Source: Gnetum montanum
Lineage: Eukaryota > Streptophyta > Gnetopsida > Gnetales > Gnetaceae
DNA length: 23,982 bases
Assembly (NCBI GenBank): GCA_015680685.1
Contig: MNCI01025089.1
Location: forward strand, 1,266,665-1,290,646
Direction: 5' to 3'
Shown here: positions 1-9,677 of the stretch, one piece after another
Layout: each line of letters opens with the position of its first letter
How positions within the stretch are numbered: position 1 is the first letter of the stretch
Translations under genes and position numbers: made by a program
The notes under the pieces: generated by a model
The model's input: the letters and a program-made list of their open reading frames with translations, nothing else
What the model was told of the DNA's origin: nothing
Databases searched by the model: none

Positions 1-81
1 TATGTGTGTTGTAAATAAGAATCCATACCTTCCAAATTGTAAAGTAACTCGAGGATGAGCTTTTGCTCAATCATGGGGGTA

Positions 82-341
82 TGATGAAGTGTCATTTAGT
101 CAATGCGTCAACTAGGCTACGTATATGGGTTTGGGTATATGTGGCCACCTGAATGTGGGCTCGTCGATGTAGCCTCCCTGCGTCAACGTGGCCCCGTTTA
201 CACAGCCACCTATCCCAGCCTATAAATAAGAGGGCCTTCCATCTCATTTAGGCATCTTTTTGAGTAGTTGTAGCGAAGCTCTTGCAATTTGTTCCTGTAA
301 GAGATAGAATATTTTCCAAGTGCCCACAGTAGGTGTAAGAA
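82..341 (+). mobile_element. LTR 5' part, extra fold-back copy
   Basis: Reading rightwards from TGATGAAG at 82, this is the same LTR start as in arm 2, and it continues further, through 238-341. It has a TATA box (CTATAAATAAG, about 220-230). Downstream, the stretch AGATAGAATATTTTCC (about 302-317) also occurs downstream of the element B TATA box (about 21526-21540). That identifies 238-341 as the next part of the same LTR family, after the TATA box. It stops at the N. Confidence 0.7.
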
Positions 342-342
342 N
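342..342. other. Single ambiguous base (N) at fold-back centre
   Basis: This is the only N in the window. It lies exactly where arm 2 of the inverted repeat begins. A lone N at a fold-back junction suggests a closed scaffold gap or a joined contig end. The order of sequence left of 343 should not be trusted. Confidence 0.9.
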
Positions 343-498
343 AGGCCCTCTTATTTATAGGCTGGGATAGGTGGCTGTGTAAACGGGGCCACGTTGACGC
401 AGGGAGGCTACATCGACGAGCCCACATTCAGGTGGCCACATATACCCAAACCCATATACGTAGCCTAGTTGACGCATTGACTAAATGACACTTCATCA
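343..498 (-). mobile_element. Start of 3' LTR of element A (cut at 343)
   Basis: On the minus strand the LTR opens with TGATGAAG at 498, directly after a G5 purine run (501-505). It runs to 343, where the fold-back cuts it. It contains the U3-like motifs TATACGTAGC and GGGGCCACGT and a TATA box (CTATAAATAAG, 349-360). The same order (purine run, TGATGA, upstream motifs, TATAAATAAG) is found at 21353-21455 in element B, which supports an LTR reading. The LTR end and target-site duplication are not visible. Confidence 0.7.
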
Positions 499-542
499 TA
501 CCCCCATGATTGAGCAAAAGCTCATCCTCGAGTTACTTTACA
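499..542 (-). promoter_or_regulatory. Polypurine tract and conserved pre-LTR block (A)
   Basis: The minus strand reads AACTCGAGGATGAG, a loop, then ATGGGGGTATGATGA. This block is shared with element B at 21324-21367. A purine run immediately before a TG start is the expected primer for plus-strand synthesis in LTR retrotransposons, and plant Athila-like elements have a similar block before the 3' LTR. GAGC-TTTT-GCTC inside it could form a small hairpin. Confidence 0.65.
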
Positions 543-580
543 ATTTGGAAGGTATGGATTCTTATTTACAACACACATAC

Positions 581-3500
581 TTAAACACATACATGACACA
601 CACATGATGGAACATGAAATTGACCAAGTGCCCAAGTTACAGAGGAGGAAAGATTACAAAAATTATGGTGTTTAGAGAAAAAATTGAACACCTCGCTGGT
701 CCTGGAGCCTCTGCTATGTAGGATGATGCATAAAATTGTTGGAGAAGATTGCATTGTCCCTGGGGACGGTGGTTCTGATGGACCTTCTCTAGCCTTTGGC
801 CCATGCCTTGGTGGCGGCATGGATGACGGTAATCCTATAGTAGCTGCAACTTTTGGAGGTAGCCAAAAAGCCTCCAAGAGAGCCCTCATTTTTTCTTCTT
901 TGCTTTTGGGGTCATTCATGGTCCAGGAAACTTCTCTAATTTTTGCTGGAACTGGAGCTTCCCAAGGGTAGGCAGTGCTGGAATGAGTTCTTTTAAGTTG
1001 ACAAACTAGGCTGTGAACTGCTTGTGTTCAATGTTGAATGCTTAGATTGATGCCTACAGCTGCTGGTAATCATTCATTCTTCGGGCCAGGTCCTCCGCGA
1101 CTATACATTATCCTTCAAAGCTTAGGTAGAGGACCTCAAGTTCTGCGTTTATTGTTGCTAGCTTTTGTTTTGTTTTCTTGTACGCCTGGAACTCTCCCTT
1201 GTATAGGGAATACGAGGCAGCCACTTGCTTTTCTAACTCTGACTATGGTCTCCTAGCTATGAGCATAGCCAGGTTTGCATATCGAAGGTTGGCCAACTTC
1301 ATGTATTCTATCATCTCCTCAATCAGTAGGTCCTTTAGGCAGATTTCTGCTTTATTATAAGCATTCAACCCATCAAAGATAGATGGCCATACATTGCCTC
1401 CCTCTTGGAGCTGCTGGAGTGCTTGGTTCATCTTGGCTTTGGTGACTTGAATGTGTTTCTCATTTACCTCCTTTTGCAATCCCACTTTTTCCTTGTAATG
1501 AGTTTTGAGTTTTTCAAATTTCAGGGCCTCGTTCTTCCAAGCGGCAATTTTGATTGCAGACTTCTGTTGCAATGCTCGAATCTCCTCCATTGATAGATTT
1601 CAATTTTCAGCTGTCAACCTTCTTATGTCAGCATTCACCCTAGCTAGCTCCTACTATTGTTGGTGGATAAAATCTTTCATGTGTTTGTTCTTTGCACCAA
1701 CATTATGCAGGCGATGAACTTCCACGGTCAACTGCATGTTCTCCTGGTGAACCTCTACCAAGTCCTTTTCTAAGTAATATTCTTGAGCATCTGCTATGGA
1801 CTTGTCAAAGATCGCCATCTCTCACACATCCTCAACAACCTAAAGTTTATGTTGAAGCTATTGAAAACCTTCATCTCTGGTGATTTTGTGGTTGAGGATG
1901 GTTGGATCAGCAAGCTGGGCTCTTAATTGGACCACCTCAGTTGCTAAGCACTGAGAAGCGACTTGAGAATCTTCTAGTTGCCCTTCCAAAATAAGGCTCT
2001 TGCCCCTTGCTGAGAGTAGCTCCAACTAGGTCGCAGTAATGTTGTCCAGAAGGTCGAAGACATCTGGAAGCAGTTGCCCGATTCCTACCAATCGATCCAA
2101 CAACTTTTCATGTTGGGCTACATCAATCTTGCTACACGAAGTTTCGATAGACACCTGTACATTTTGTAGTCCATGAATGTTTGGTATAGGTGCTGCCGGT
2201 GCATTGAGAACCATAGCAATTTTTTTAGCAACCACTTCAACCACAACTTCCTGTTCCTGGTGCTGCATCACTAGGACCGTTGCCTCTTCACCATCTTCCA
2301 AACGTACCGAGAAGGTAGCATCATTCCCTGAGATTTTGAGGAATAATTGTTGGGTTGCGGTTGATACATCTTAGATGCTTGGATCTGTTCTAGTTGGAAT
2401 TTGTGCTCGGGCAGTGGAGAATATCGACCTTGCCCTTTCAAGCAAGATGATTGATTGAGCCACTTGCTTCAGGTGGCTCATGATAGGGCAATAGACCAAA
2501 GGATCTTCTCCTCCATTAGTCCTGCTAGATTGCTCTTGCTGGCTCAAGAAAATTTTCCAGATCTCATAGACGTATTCCCCTATGTTTTGCGAGCTCGGCT
2601 GCATTGTTTGTGCAAGTGGTGGAGGTGGTTGCTGCTCCTCCTCTATTTGTGTGGAGGCAGGCATCTTATCTTTCATCATCTCTTGCCATGAGGTAATTGG
2701 GGTGTGCCAGATGATATCATTAGAGTATCGTGCTATCCCTGCCTGTTTGCATAACTTTCAAATTAGGCAGGGAAAGGGGAGAGCTCATCTTCCACATTCG
2801 TTCTCAGTGAACCTCTTTTCAATCTCCAAAAGTAGCAGCTGTGGAAGACTCATGGGAAATTTCCCACTTAAGGCGGCACACGCACAAGTGGAGAAGGCAG
2901 TCATTTTGCTAGGTCTTACCGTTGGATTCAGATGGTAAGACGTGATCTTTGAGTATACTCTCTTCACCATGGTCAAGGAGCCGAATTCCTTGTGCTCTAC
3001 CCTGTAGAACCATTTGGTCCATTGCGCCTTTACCTCTGGATCGGCCTGCTTTGGAATTTCTACCACATCTGCTCCAATTTTAGGCAACCCCCAAAGCTTG
3101 TGCTATTGCTTCCAAAGAGTAAGAGACATAAATGTCTTTGATCCTTACTCTAGACCTTGGTTTCCGATTCGTCCAGAAGAAATAACTTTCTCCTAAGTAC
3201 CACTCACCGCTGGTTGTGATGATTGGCCACATCAGAGAGTTCTGCAGTTGGAGCCTCAGGTCTTCTAGCTCGTTCTTGAGGAAAGGTCCAAAATTTAGCT
3301 CTTGGAAGACCATTTTCTCCATCTCACACAGTGTGATAGCATCAAGGCAGGCTTGGGTCAGGGTGAGCTGAAGCCACGGTGCTATCCCAAGAGTCTCATC
3401 CCCGAGCGATTGCTTGCCAGGAATCTCCTCTTTGAGAATATGATGAATAGATTCCATGTTAGGTCTTTTGCGGAAGGGCCCAGTTGCATGAGAGCCCTTT

Positions 3501-3604
3501 GCATGCTCTGGCAGTTGCACACCTCGTCCCCTTTCCATGCTTGGGTGCTTGTCCCTTGGTTGTTATGGTCCTTTGTCCCTTGGGTGCCTCAGTTTAGGTG
3601 CCAT
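581..3604 (-). pseudogene. Element A extra ORF, degenerate (globular domain plus coiled coil)
   Basis: This is a decayed copy of the ORF seen at 18417-21200. The start at 3604 is chosen because both copies place ATGGC directly after a splice-acceptor-like AG. It has three parts. The N-terminal part (about 3330-2770) contains GEWYLGE, a YHLNPT stretch and LPFPCLI. The middle part (about 2310-2020) contains EDGEEATVLVMQH and LLDRLVGIGQLL. The long C-terminal half (about 2000-900) is rich in Glu, Lys, Gln and Leu and looks like a coiled coil, with LANLRYANLAML near 1270. A proline-rich tail follows. An extra G in a G-run near 3085 shifts the frame, a second shift lies near 920, and several stops interrupt the frame. 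The N-terminal pattern, ending in a 'LPFPxLI-LC' motif, resembles the Pfam 'putative plant transposon protein' family (Transposase_32) as I remember it; that link is inference. The function is unknown. Confidence 0.75.
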
Positions 3605-3828
3605 CTGCAATCAAACATAACCGCCCGTTAGACCGTTCATAAGTAGCTTAAGATGGTCTGTATATACTTTCTCAGTTTGACCAAGTTATGTTATTAGCAC
3701 AGGCACATCGTTAAGTCTCCTAGAGCTTTAATTTATGGGTTAGGATCAAAGTTTTCTTAATTAACAAATTAATTAATTAATTAATTAATTACACAAAGGC
3801 ATCACCCCCCCCACAACTAAGAGCATAC
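3605..3828 (-). other. Putative intron in element A leader
   Basis: On the minus strand a GTATGC donor-like site at 3828 is followed by an AT-rich stretch and TTTGATTGCAG ending at 3605, directly before the ATG. Element B has the same arrangement (TGATTATAG before ATGGCC). The stretch contains an AATT microsatellite. The intron is inferred from motifs only. Confidence 0.4.
3767..3791. repeat. (AATT)n microsatellite
   Basis: About six tandem AATT units. A short C8 run lies just to the right, near 3805-3813. It has no known role and lies inside the putative leader intron. Confidence 0.9.
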
Positions 3829-3959
3829 CTCCAGTTGTGTAAAAGGGAAAGGACAAGTTGATGCGGACATGCAATGGAATGTAGGTGCGTTGGGAAGGGT
3901 TAGGCAAAAAAAATGGCAAAAACTCCCTTGAATTTGGACTTAAAATGATCAAAATACAA

Positions 3960-4109
3960 AGTGTAGTGGGTGTATATATGGGGGTTGGGTGCTGCATTGA
4001 TGGGGCCGCGTCTATGCGGCCGCATATATGCAAGCGCTGCATATATGGGGTCCCGTATACGTAGCACTGTTCACCCGTGGACCAGCGTTGACCAACCCAT
4101 AAAACACCA
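3960..4109 (-). promoter_or_regulatory. Upstream promoter-like region of element A
   Basis: On the minus strand a TATATA box (3972-3979) is preceded by GC-rich palindromes: GCGGCCGC (4016-4023), GCATATATGC (4022-4031), and the motif GTATACGTAGC (4055-4065). TATACGTAGC and GGGGCC-CGT recur in the same order in the element's own 3' LTR (343-498). The minus strand starts TGGTGTTTTATGG at about 4109, which loosely matches the LTR start. It is either a diverged 5' LTR U3 or an internal promoter that resembles the LTR. Sequence after the TATA box does not visibly match the 3' LTR, so I cannot decide. Confidence 0.5.
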
Positions 4110-4299
4110 GAAATGAGAAATTTGAAAAACCAAACTAAGGTGGTGGAAGCGCATGAAAGGCCCGATCATGGCTGAGGACAAGAGGAAGGTAATGGAGTGT
4201 GAAAAAGAGACAGAAATCAGAGAATGAGACACAAAAGAACTCCGCGAGGAAGAAATCGAACGATGGGACACCGAAAACAATCGACCAAGAAATCCAAAG

Positions 4300-5400
4300 G
4301 ATGGGAGGTTGAATAGGAAAAACTAGAAGTATGCAGGTGGGCCCTCCCCATAGCAGGCAATAGCCTTTGTAGCTCCTACATACCCTTAACACCAGGGTCT
4401 GTGGGCCTAGATGCCATGAATTGGTGTTGGCTAGTTAAGACTCCAAACCAAGAGAACCCACCAAGGTAGGAGAAGCCTACAGAAGACACAACGAACACAT
4501 AAAACATAAAAAGGGCTATGAGGTAAGTACGGAGAGAAGTGGGAACAAAGAGAGAGGAGAGAATGGAAATTCCAAGTGTCGGCCACATGAAACCCCATGT
4601 ACGATTGTGGTTAAGGGACTCAGTAGAATGTTTCCTGAGGTCAGACCCAAAACCATCTGTAGTTAGTGACATCGCAGTAATAGATGAAGTTCTGGTCATC
4701 CCCTAAGGAAGCAAGAATGACCCCACAGAGAACCACCACTCCAAGAAACATGAGAAGAAGGAAGTGGAATAGGATAAAGTTAGAGGGGACCAAGAAAATC
4801 CCATAACTAGTGCATGTCACCCATGAGAGGCAGGCTAAGGGGTGTGCTTTGAATTCCCTCATGATTCATTTTTCTTTTCTTTTGTTCGGGGGAACCACAC
4901 CATGCGAAGACCCATGCATGTGTGCATGCATCTGACCAAGGGGTGTGCTTTGAATCCTCATTTTATTTTTTTATTTTGTTTGTTGTTTTTTTTTTTTGAA
5001 TTTTTGAATTTTTTAGTGAGGACCACACCATGCAAGGTTGAATTGCCCAGAAGCTTCCGTGGAGAGAGACTTGCAGTGGGAGGAAATCCATAAGGGCACA
5101 CTAGCAACCCAGGGAACGAAATAGAATGATGAATAAAGAATTCCGCTTGAAGTCACACCTGATTCAAACCATTGTATCATCCCTCAGTCTGGAAACTACA
5201 CAAGTCACACATTAATTAAAATGTTTTTAAATGAAGTGGTTGCATGTTCACAACAGAAGGAAAACCATGGAATGGGGAATGGATGAATGACGTGGACTCA
5301 TTGTTGAGTTTATGAAGTGAAAACAACATAAAATCCAAGGACAACCATGCAATGGTGGAAGCTAGATAAAGAGGAAGACTATTATATTACCCATCATAAT
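4300..5400 (-). repeat. Non-coding block S2 (after integrase)
   Basis: This stretch follows the integrase on the minus strand and is alignable by eye with S3 (16540-17640). Minus-strand anchors, in order: AGGTGTGACTTCAAGCGGA (about 5170-5150), an A-rich run after ATTCAAAA, GCGATGTCACTAACTACAG (about 4675-4655), and TATGGGGAGGGCCCACC (about 4355-4338). The last resembles the GGGAGGCAACCCA signature that often follows pol in plant Athila-like elements. It shows no convincing coding sequence, although hydrophobic minus-strand reading frames occur by composition. Confidence 0.55.
4838..5038. repeat. Imperfect tandem duplication, about 100-bp period
   Basis: AGGGGTGTGCTTTGAAT occurs at 4838-4854 and again at about 4939-4955. 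Each is followed by a T-rich run and then ACCACACCATGC (about 4894-4905 and 5022-5033). The T-rich middles differ. It lies inside block S2. Confidence 0.8.
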
Positions 5401-5549
5401 GAAAACCGACCATGTTGAACGTCTGAAGACAATACGATGACGTCTTAGCAATTACACAAGAAAATGGATAGATACAAAAAAATGAAAAATAATTAAAGAA
5501 AATGAAAATATGTTCAAAGAATGTGCAAACGTATGAACGATGGTGAAAG

Positions 5550-5680
5550 ACAAAAAGTGTAAAACAAAAAGTGTAAAACAAAAAAGTGGAAAACAAAGAA
5601 GTGGAAAACAAAAAAGTGTAAAACAAAAAAGTGGAAAACAAAGAAGTGGAAAACAAAAAAGTGTAAAACAAAAAATGACA
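5550..5680. repeat. Minisatellite of about 16-bp units
   Basis: About eight units of the form AAAACAAAAAAGTGTA / AAAACAAAGAAGTGGA, with a higher-order period of three units (about 48 bp) repeated twice. It lies just downstream of the integrase on the minus strand. The repeats keep long frames open on both strands, so frames crossing it should not be read as genes. Confidence 0.9.
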
Positions 5681-5829
5681 AAAATGGTGAGGGGTGTAGT
5701 GAAATGGATCAGAAAGGATGAAGGTCTCCCCCATGACCGAGTAGAAAGGAGGAGATACAAAAAATGGAGCATGGGAAACCGGTTGATGACGAGGTGGTGG
5801 CACTAGTTGCGTGAAGTTCACGGAAAGGT

Positions 5830-6830
5830 TTTCGTTATTGGTGATTGACGAACTGTGTTTTGGTGGGGTTTCCAGGTTTGTGGATAAACAAGGCCCTAGA
5901 TGGGAAGGTTTCAGAGACAATATAAGGTCCCTCCCATAGTGTCTGAAACTTTGTCGATTGGGATACATGTGAGGGGTTCCAATACAATACCTTGTCTCCA
6001 CATCTAAATGTAACCTTTTGAATCGTAAGTTCATGTCATTTCTTGTTATAGGCCTTGTGGGTTTCATTTGAAAATAGGGCCACTAATCGGTTCTTATCTA
6101 GCACACTTAAGTTGATTATTCATTCACTTTGTGCTAGTGGTAGGTCAAGGTCGAGGTCACTGGCTGTGGATAGTGTCCGGAGTTCTGCTTGGATTAGAAG
6201 TGTTGGCAACTTTTCGTACACTAACTCATAGGAAGAGTACCCTACAGGAAGTTTTCAAGTGGAGAGATAGGCCCATAGGGCATTGTTGAGCTTAATACTC
6301 CAATCCCTCTTGTATTTTCTAATTATTTGGGTAAGGATCTTGGTGATCTTCCTATTGGTGACTTTGGCTTGCCCATTCGCTTGGGGGTGATAGGGTATTG
6401 TAAATTTATGTGTGACTCCTAAGAATTTCATGAGTTTCTAAAAAGTGACACTTGTGAAGTGAGTTCCATTGTCAGAAATGAGTGTGCATGGCACTCCAAA
6501 CTTGGTAATGATTTGTTGCTAGAAAAATCGTGCGGTGGTGTTGGAAGAACAGTTGACGACGGCTGCCGCTTCTACCCACTTTGTACAGTAGTCCACAACT
6601 ATGATGATGTATGCCTTTCTATTTGACAAGGGTGTGATGGACCCCATGAAGTCAATACCGTAGATGTCGAAGGGCTCCAATGGCTGAATCCATTGTTGAG
6701 GTCCCTCCAATCGTGCCATCATCCCATTGTCTCTTTGGCATTGTTCGCAGGAGCAGGCGAACCATTGTGCATCCCTAAAAAGTGTAGGCTAGTAATACCC
6801 TGAAAGAAGGATTTTAATGGCTATTCGATG
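5830..6830 (-). pseudogene. Ty3/gypsy integrase, degenerate
   Basis: On the minus strand this reads as a whole integrase in essentially one frame. It has the end of the zinc-binding domain (CEQCQR, about 6760-6740), the core with the first Asp in GIDFMG, the second Asp in LISDNGTHF, and a C-terminal region with GDKVLYWNPSHV and LWEGPYIV. The catalytic Glu expected in the NGQAE motif is Lys (codon at 6363-6365), so the enzyme could not work. Five or so in-frame stops follow ARFF, SVTF, LST, QSE and NKK; all could come from C-to-T or G-to-A changes. In the parent element it would have inserted the cDNA into the genome. It sits directly downstream of RNase H, the normal gypsy order, and is followed by the minisatellite and S2. 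Confidence 0.88.
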
Positions 6831-7560
6831 TCTAGCATAGCGGCCCCCACAAGGGCCCTCATTAGCATCTTGGAGGACGCACAATGTATCATCATCAGGG
6901 ACACACCATCGAACCAGGTCATCTGCGCACACCTTGTAAAGGTGGCCATTGATTTCCATGAAATGCTTGGCCTTCTGGAGAAACTGTTATTTCTGTTGAT
7001 GGTTCCATTCCTTTGGTAGCTCTTGGGTTGTGAGGTAGGTGAGGATGTAGCTGAACCAAGGGGATTCCGTGGGTGCTTGAGGATCAATGGTGCCTGTAAA
7101 GAGGAGTTCATCTGGAAATTGGTCAGATAAGGGCTCCTCCTCCTCTACATCATCCCATTACAACCAAGACAAGTGGTCAGGAACCACATTCTCGGTCCCC
7201 TTTCAATCTATCATGGTAAGATCAAACTCCTAAATAATCACTAGCCACTGGAATATGCAGGGGCTCACCGTTGGTTTGTTCATTAGGAACTAGATAGCAC
7301 TATGGTCAGTGTGCACAAACACCTCGTATCCGAGCAGATAGTGGGAAATTTGTCCAAGGTGAACACCACCTCCACGAACTCCTTCTTGGTGGTGGTATAG
7401 TTTAGCTGAGCACCCACAATGCTACAGCTTGCACAGTGGATATAATATGGACATGCTTTATCATCACACTGTGTAAGGATGGCTCCCAAGGCATAGTTGG
7501 AGGCATCATGTGCCAGTAGAACTGGAGCTTCTACAAGTTTCTATTTCAGCACTTGGAATG
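6830..7560 (-). pseudogene. Ty3/gypsy RNase H and linker, degenerate
   Basis: On the minus strand the RNase H part contains MGAILTQ, then HYLLGYEVFVHTDHSAI. One frameshift at about 7348 lies in the codons after LDKF. The linker to integrase follows: GTENVVPDHLSWL, DELLFTG, then HLYKVCADDLVRWCVPD. These are typical of plant gypsy pol polyproteins. Stops interrupt it (after HSAI, for example). It would have degraded the RNA strand during reverse transcription. Plus- and minus-strand frames of 60-100 codons that overlap it are shadows. Confidence 0.82.
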
Positions 7561-8425
7561 CACACTTGCATTCCTTGGTCCAGACAAGCGGAACATCCTT
7601 CTTTGTAAGTTCTACCAATGGCCTAGAAATCTTTGAGAAGTGCTCAAGAAAACGTCGGTAGTAACCAGTGTGTCCAAGAAATGACCAACATCTTTGATGG
7701 TACTTGGTTGGCGGGTGATTCCTTGGATGACCCTGATCTTTTCAGGGTCTACGTTGATCCCTGTTTGTGAGATGCAATGCCCTAGCACAATGCCCTCTTA
7801 GATCATCAAATGGCTTTTTTGCTAATTGAGTCACAGATTGGTGTCTACACACCTCTTTAGAACCTACTCTAGATGGTCCAAGGCTTGCTCAAATGTGGCC
7901 CCATAGGTGGAGAAGTCATTTGTGAAGACTTCTACACCATTGTTGATTTGTTGCTAAAAGATTATTAGGACAAGGCACAGGCCAAAGGGCATCTTCTTAT
8001 ATGCAAAAGTCCCTTATGGACTTGTGAACGTTGTTTTGGCCTGGTCCTCTAGTGCTATTTGGATCTGGTTATAACCACTCTAACCCTCCAAAAAACTATA
8101 GAAATGATGTCCTACAATGGTGTCCAACTCCTAGTCCACAAATGGGAGCAGGAAGTGGTCCTTAAAGGTTGCCATATTGAGCAAGTAGAAATGAATACAA
8201 ACCCTCCACTTGCTACCTTTCTTGGGCATAATAATGAGTGGGCTAACCCATTCACTATTAGCAAAAAAATAGATGAATCTCACCTTGAACAATTGTTCAA
8301 TTTCATATTTTATGATATGCTTCAATTTGGGATTCAGCCATCTTTGTGGCTGTCATCGTGGCTTCATGGAAGGGTCAAGGTAGATCTGATGTTGGCAGAC
8401 CCTGGGATCTGAAAAGAAATTCCAT
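7560..8425 (-). pseudogene. Ty3/gypsy reverse transcriptase, truncated and degenerate
   Basis: On the minus strand it starts abruptly inside the protein at about 8425 (VCQHQIYLDPSMKPR, then QPQRWLNPKLK). It continues with EWVSPLIIMPKKGSKWRVCI and, near 7930-7890, VFTNDFSTYGATFEQAL. The last is the YxDD-box region; plant Athila/Tat elements have VFMDDFSV(F/Y)G there. The first catalytic Asp is Asn (codon 7918-7920), a G-to-A change that would abolish activity. Stops and small indels occur between the motifs. No protease or upstream RT sequence is visible beyond 8430, where block S1 takes over right at a TTTCTTTTCAG sequence. Confidence 0.85.
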
Positions 8426-8429
8426 AGAT

Positions 8430-9560
8430 TAGGACATGAGGTACCTTACCATGTTTGTAATAGTTTGTTATGTTAGCTATGATTAAGATGACAATCATAC
8501 TTATTTGTCCAAGTTTCAAACCAATTCAATACCTTTTCCAATGACATTGCATTACATCATCCTAAATTTACCACCATAAGACCATCACAACTATATGAAA
8601 ACATCATTACTAAATGAAGAAAACAAAGAAGTAGTTTTGATTAATTAATTACTTAAATATTAAAATTTGAGAAAACTTGACCATTGATTAGAGGAGTGCC
8701 TTCGAGCATGGGTAACATATCTTTCTAGTTTCATAGCCAATGCTAACCCTAGAGTATCTTCACGCATAGGTAACATGTCTTTCCATTCACATAATAAGAC
8801 TAGTCCAAGAGACCTTTGCGAGTCCTAGAAGTAGCCTACCCTTAGGCATAAATACCATGTCTTTTGAATGGTATCCTAGAAATCAATTTCTTTTGTGAAT
8901 TAATTAATAAGTGACTTGTACTTTCCTTGCCATAGAATTACATTCAAGCATAGGTAACATGTTTTTCCTGTGACATAGTAAGAAAATACTTATTCAAGAA
9001 TATGCTTTCATAAAAATTAAAATATGAATAATGATATAAAGACATGAAGTAGTAAGACCTGTACAAAAAAGTATAACAAATCAACGAATCCCCTCATGTC
9101 ACACCCTTTTCCATTCTTCCTTGGTACTTTCTCTTTTCTTCAAGTTAGAATAATCATGAGGTAATTTTAGTCTCATATTAGAAGAACCATATTGTGTTCA
9201 TCATAAAGATATCTTATTTATAAAAAATGAAGGGATGGATGATGTGGTCTCACTACTTTACACAATTATTTACCCAATTTTCTTGATATCATGGAACAAA
9301 GATCCAACACAAGGTATTGACTTTTGTACCATGAATGACAACCTTATTAATCAAGATATAGTAAATATCCAAAAAAACACACAGAAAATGACTCAACAAA
9401 AGAAAAAGTTAGAAAGAAAAGAAAAAATAACAACAAGTGAGAATGTATTCAGAATTGAAAGATTTTGAACAAATAAAAAAATGTTAAAAAATTATAAAAT
9501 AAAAAGCAAAAATTCACTTATCAGTTTTTAATTTAAGATGGGGCATCAACTTGATAATCA
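8430..9560 (-). repeat. Non-coding block S1 (between gag and RT)
   Basis: This lies on the minus strand between a gag end and the RT start. It is collinear by eye with S3. Anchors: GGGTGTGACATGAGGGGAT (about 9110-9090), the GACATGTTACC motif cluster, GATGTAATGCAATGTCATTG (about 8558-8538), and GGTACCTCATGTCCTAATCT (about 8444-8425). It is AT-rich with no coding signal. It ends in GAATTTCTTTTCAG immediately before the RT codons, so it may act, or have acted, as an intron between gag and pol. That is inference. Confidence 0.55.
8700..8970. repeat. Four degenerate copies of a roughly 25-bp motif
   Basis: On the plus strand, CTTCGAGCATGGGTAACATATCTTT (about 8710), CTTCACGCATAGGTAACATGTCTTT (about 8758), CTTAGGCATAAATACCATGTCTTT (about 8841) and TTCAAGCATAGGTAACATGTTTTT (about 8943) recur at spacings of about 50-100 bp. 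One copy of the same motif, in reverse, is in S3 at about 17051-17077 (GAAAGACATGCACCCATGCC). The spacing is too irregular and the copies too degenerate for a satellite. Confidence 0.75.
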
Positions 9561-9677
9561 AACTCATGGGCTACCATTTAAAAAATGGACTGTGCATTTC
9601 CTTGGTTAGACACCATTAGTTTTTCATTTATCATCTTTAGTGATTTAAGTTTTGATCATTTGAAAACATATATTTAG

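Larger units (their letters stand above)
1..579. repeat. Perfect 237-bp inverted repeat
   Basis: Bases 1-237 are the exact reverse complement of 343-579 with no mismatch that I could find. The unmatched centre is 238-342. Both arms carry the same LTR start, so two LTR copies point at each other across the centre. Arm 2 (343-579) is the natural downstream continuation of the minus-strand element A that follows. Arm 1 is therefore the extra copy. The left arm runs off the window edge, so its true length is unknown. An element as mutated as A should not have an identical old partner, so the duplication is either very recent or artificial. Confidence 0.97.

Noticed and set aside
1-579. Inverted repeat as a small-RNA hairpin locus
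   Set aside because: Possible in principle, but the N at the junction and perfect identity favour an assembly artefact.
684-971. Plus-strand frames over 684-3631
   Set aside because: They are shadows of the minus-strand element A frame, which matches element B piece by piece.
4135-4862. Hydrophobic minus-strand frames after pol that could suggest a membrane protein
   Set aside because: Three short frames in different phases, with no shared signal or heptad pattern. The region aligns with the non-coding spacer S3, so composition explains them.
5387-6067. 226-codon open frame on the minus strand
   Set aside because: It runs out of frame over the integrase C-terminus and then through the 16-bp minisatellite, which keeps several frames open. 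The integrase frame is the real one.
8059-8412. 117-codon plus-strand open frame
   Set aside because: It is antisense to reverse transcriptase, whose motifs are clear on the minus strand.
9235-9468. Plus-strand frame of 77 codons
   Set aside because: It is in block S1, Lys-rich, with no homologous frame in the matching part of S3; chance in AT-rich DNA.
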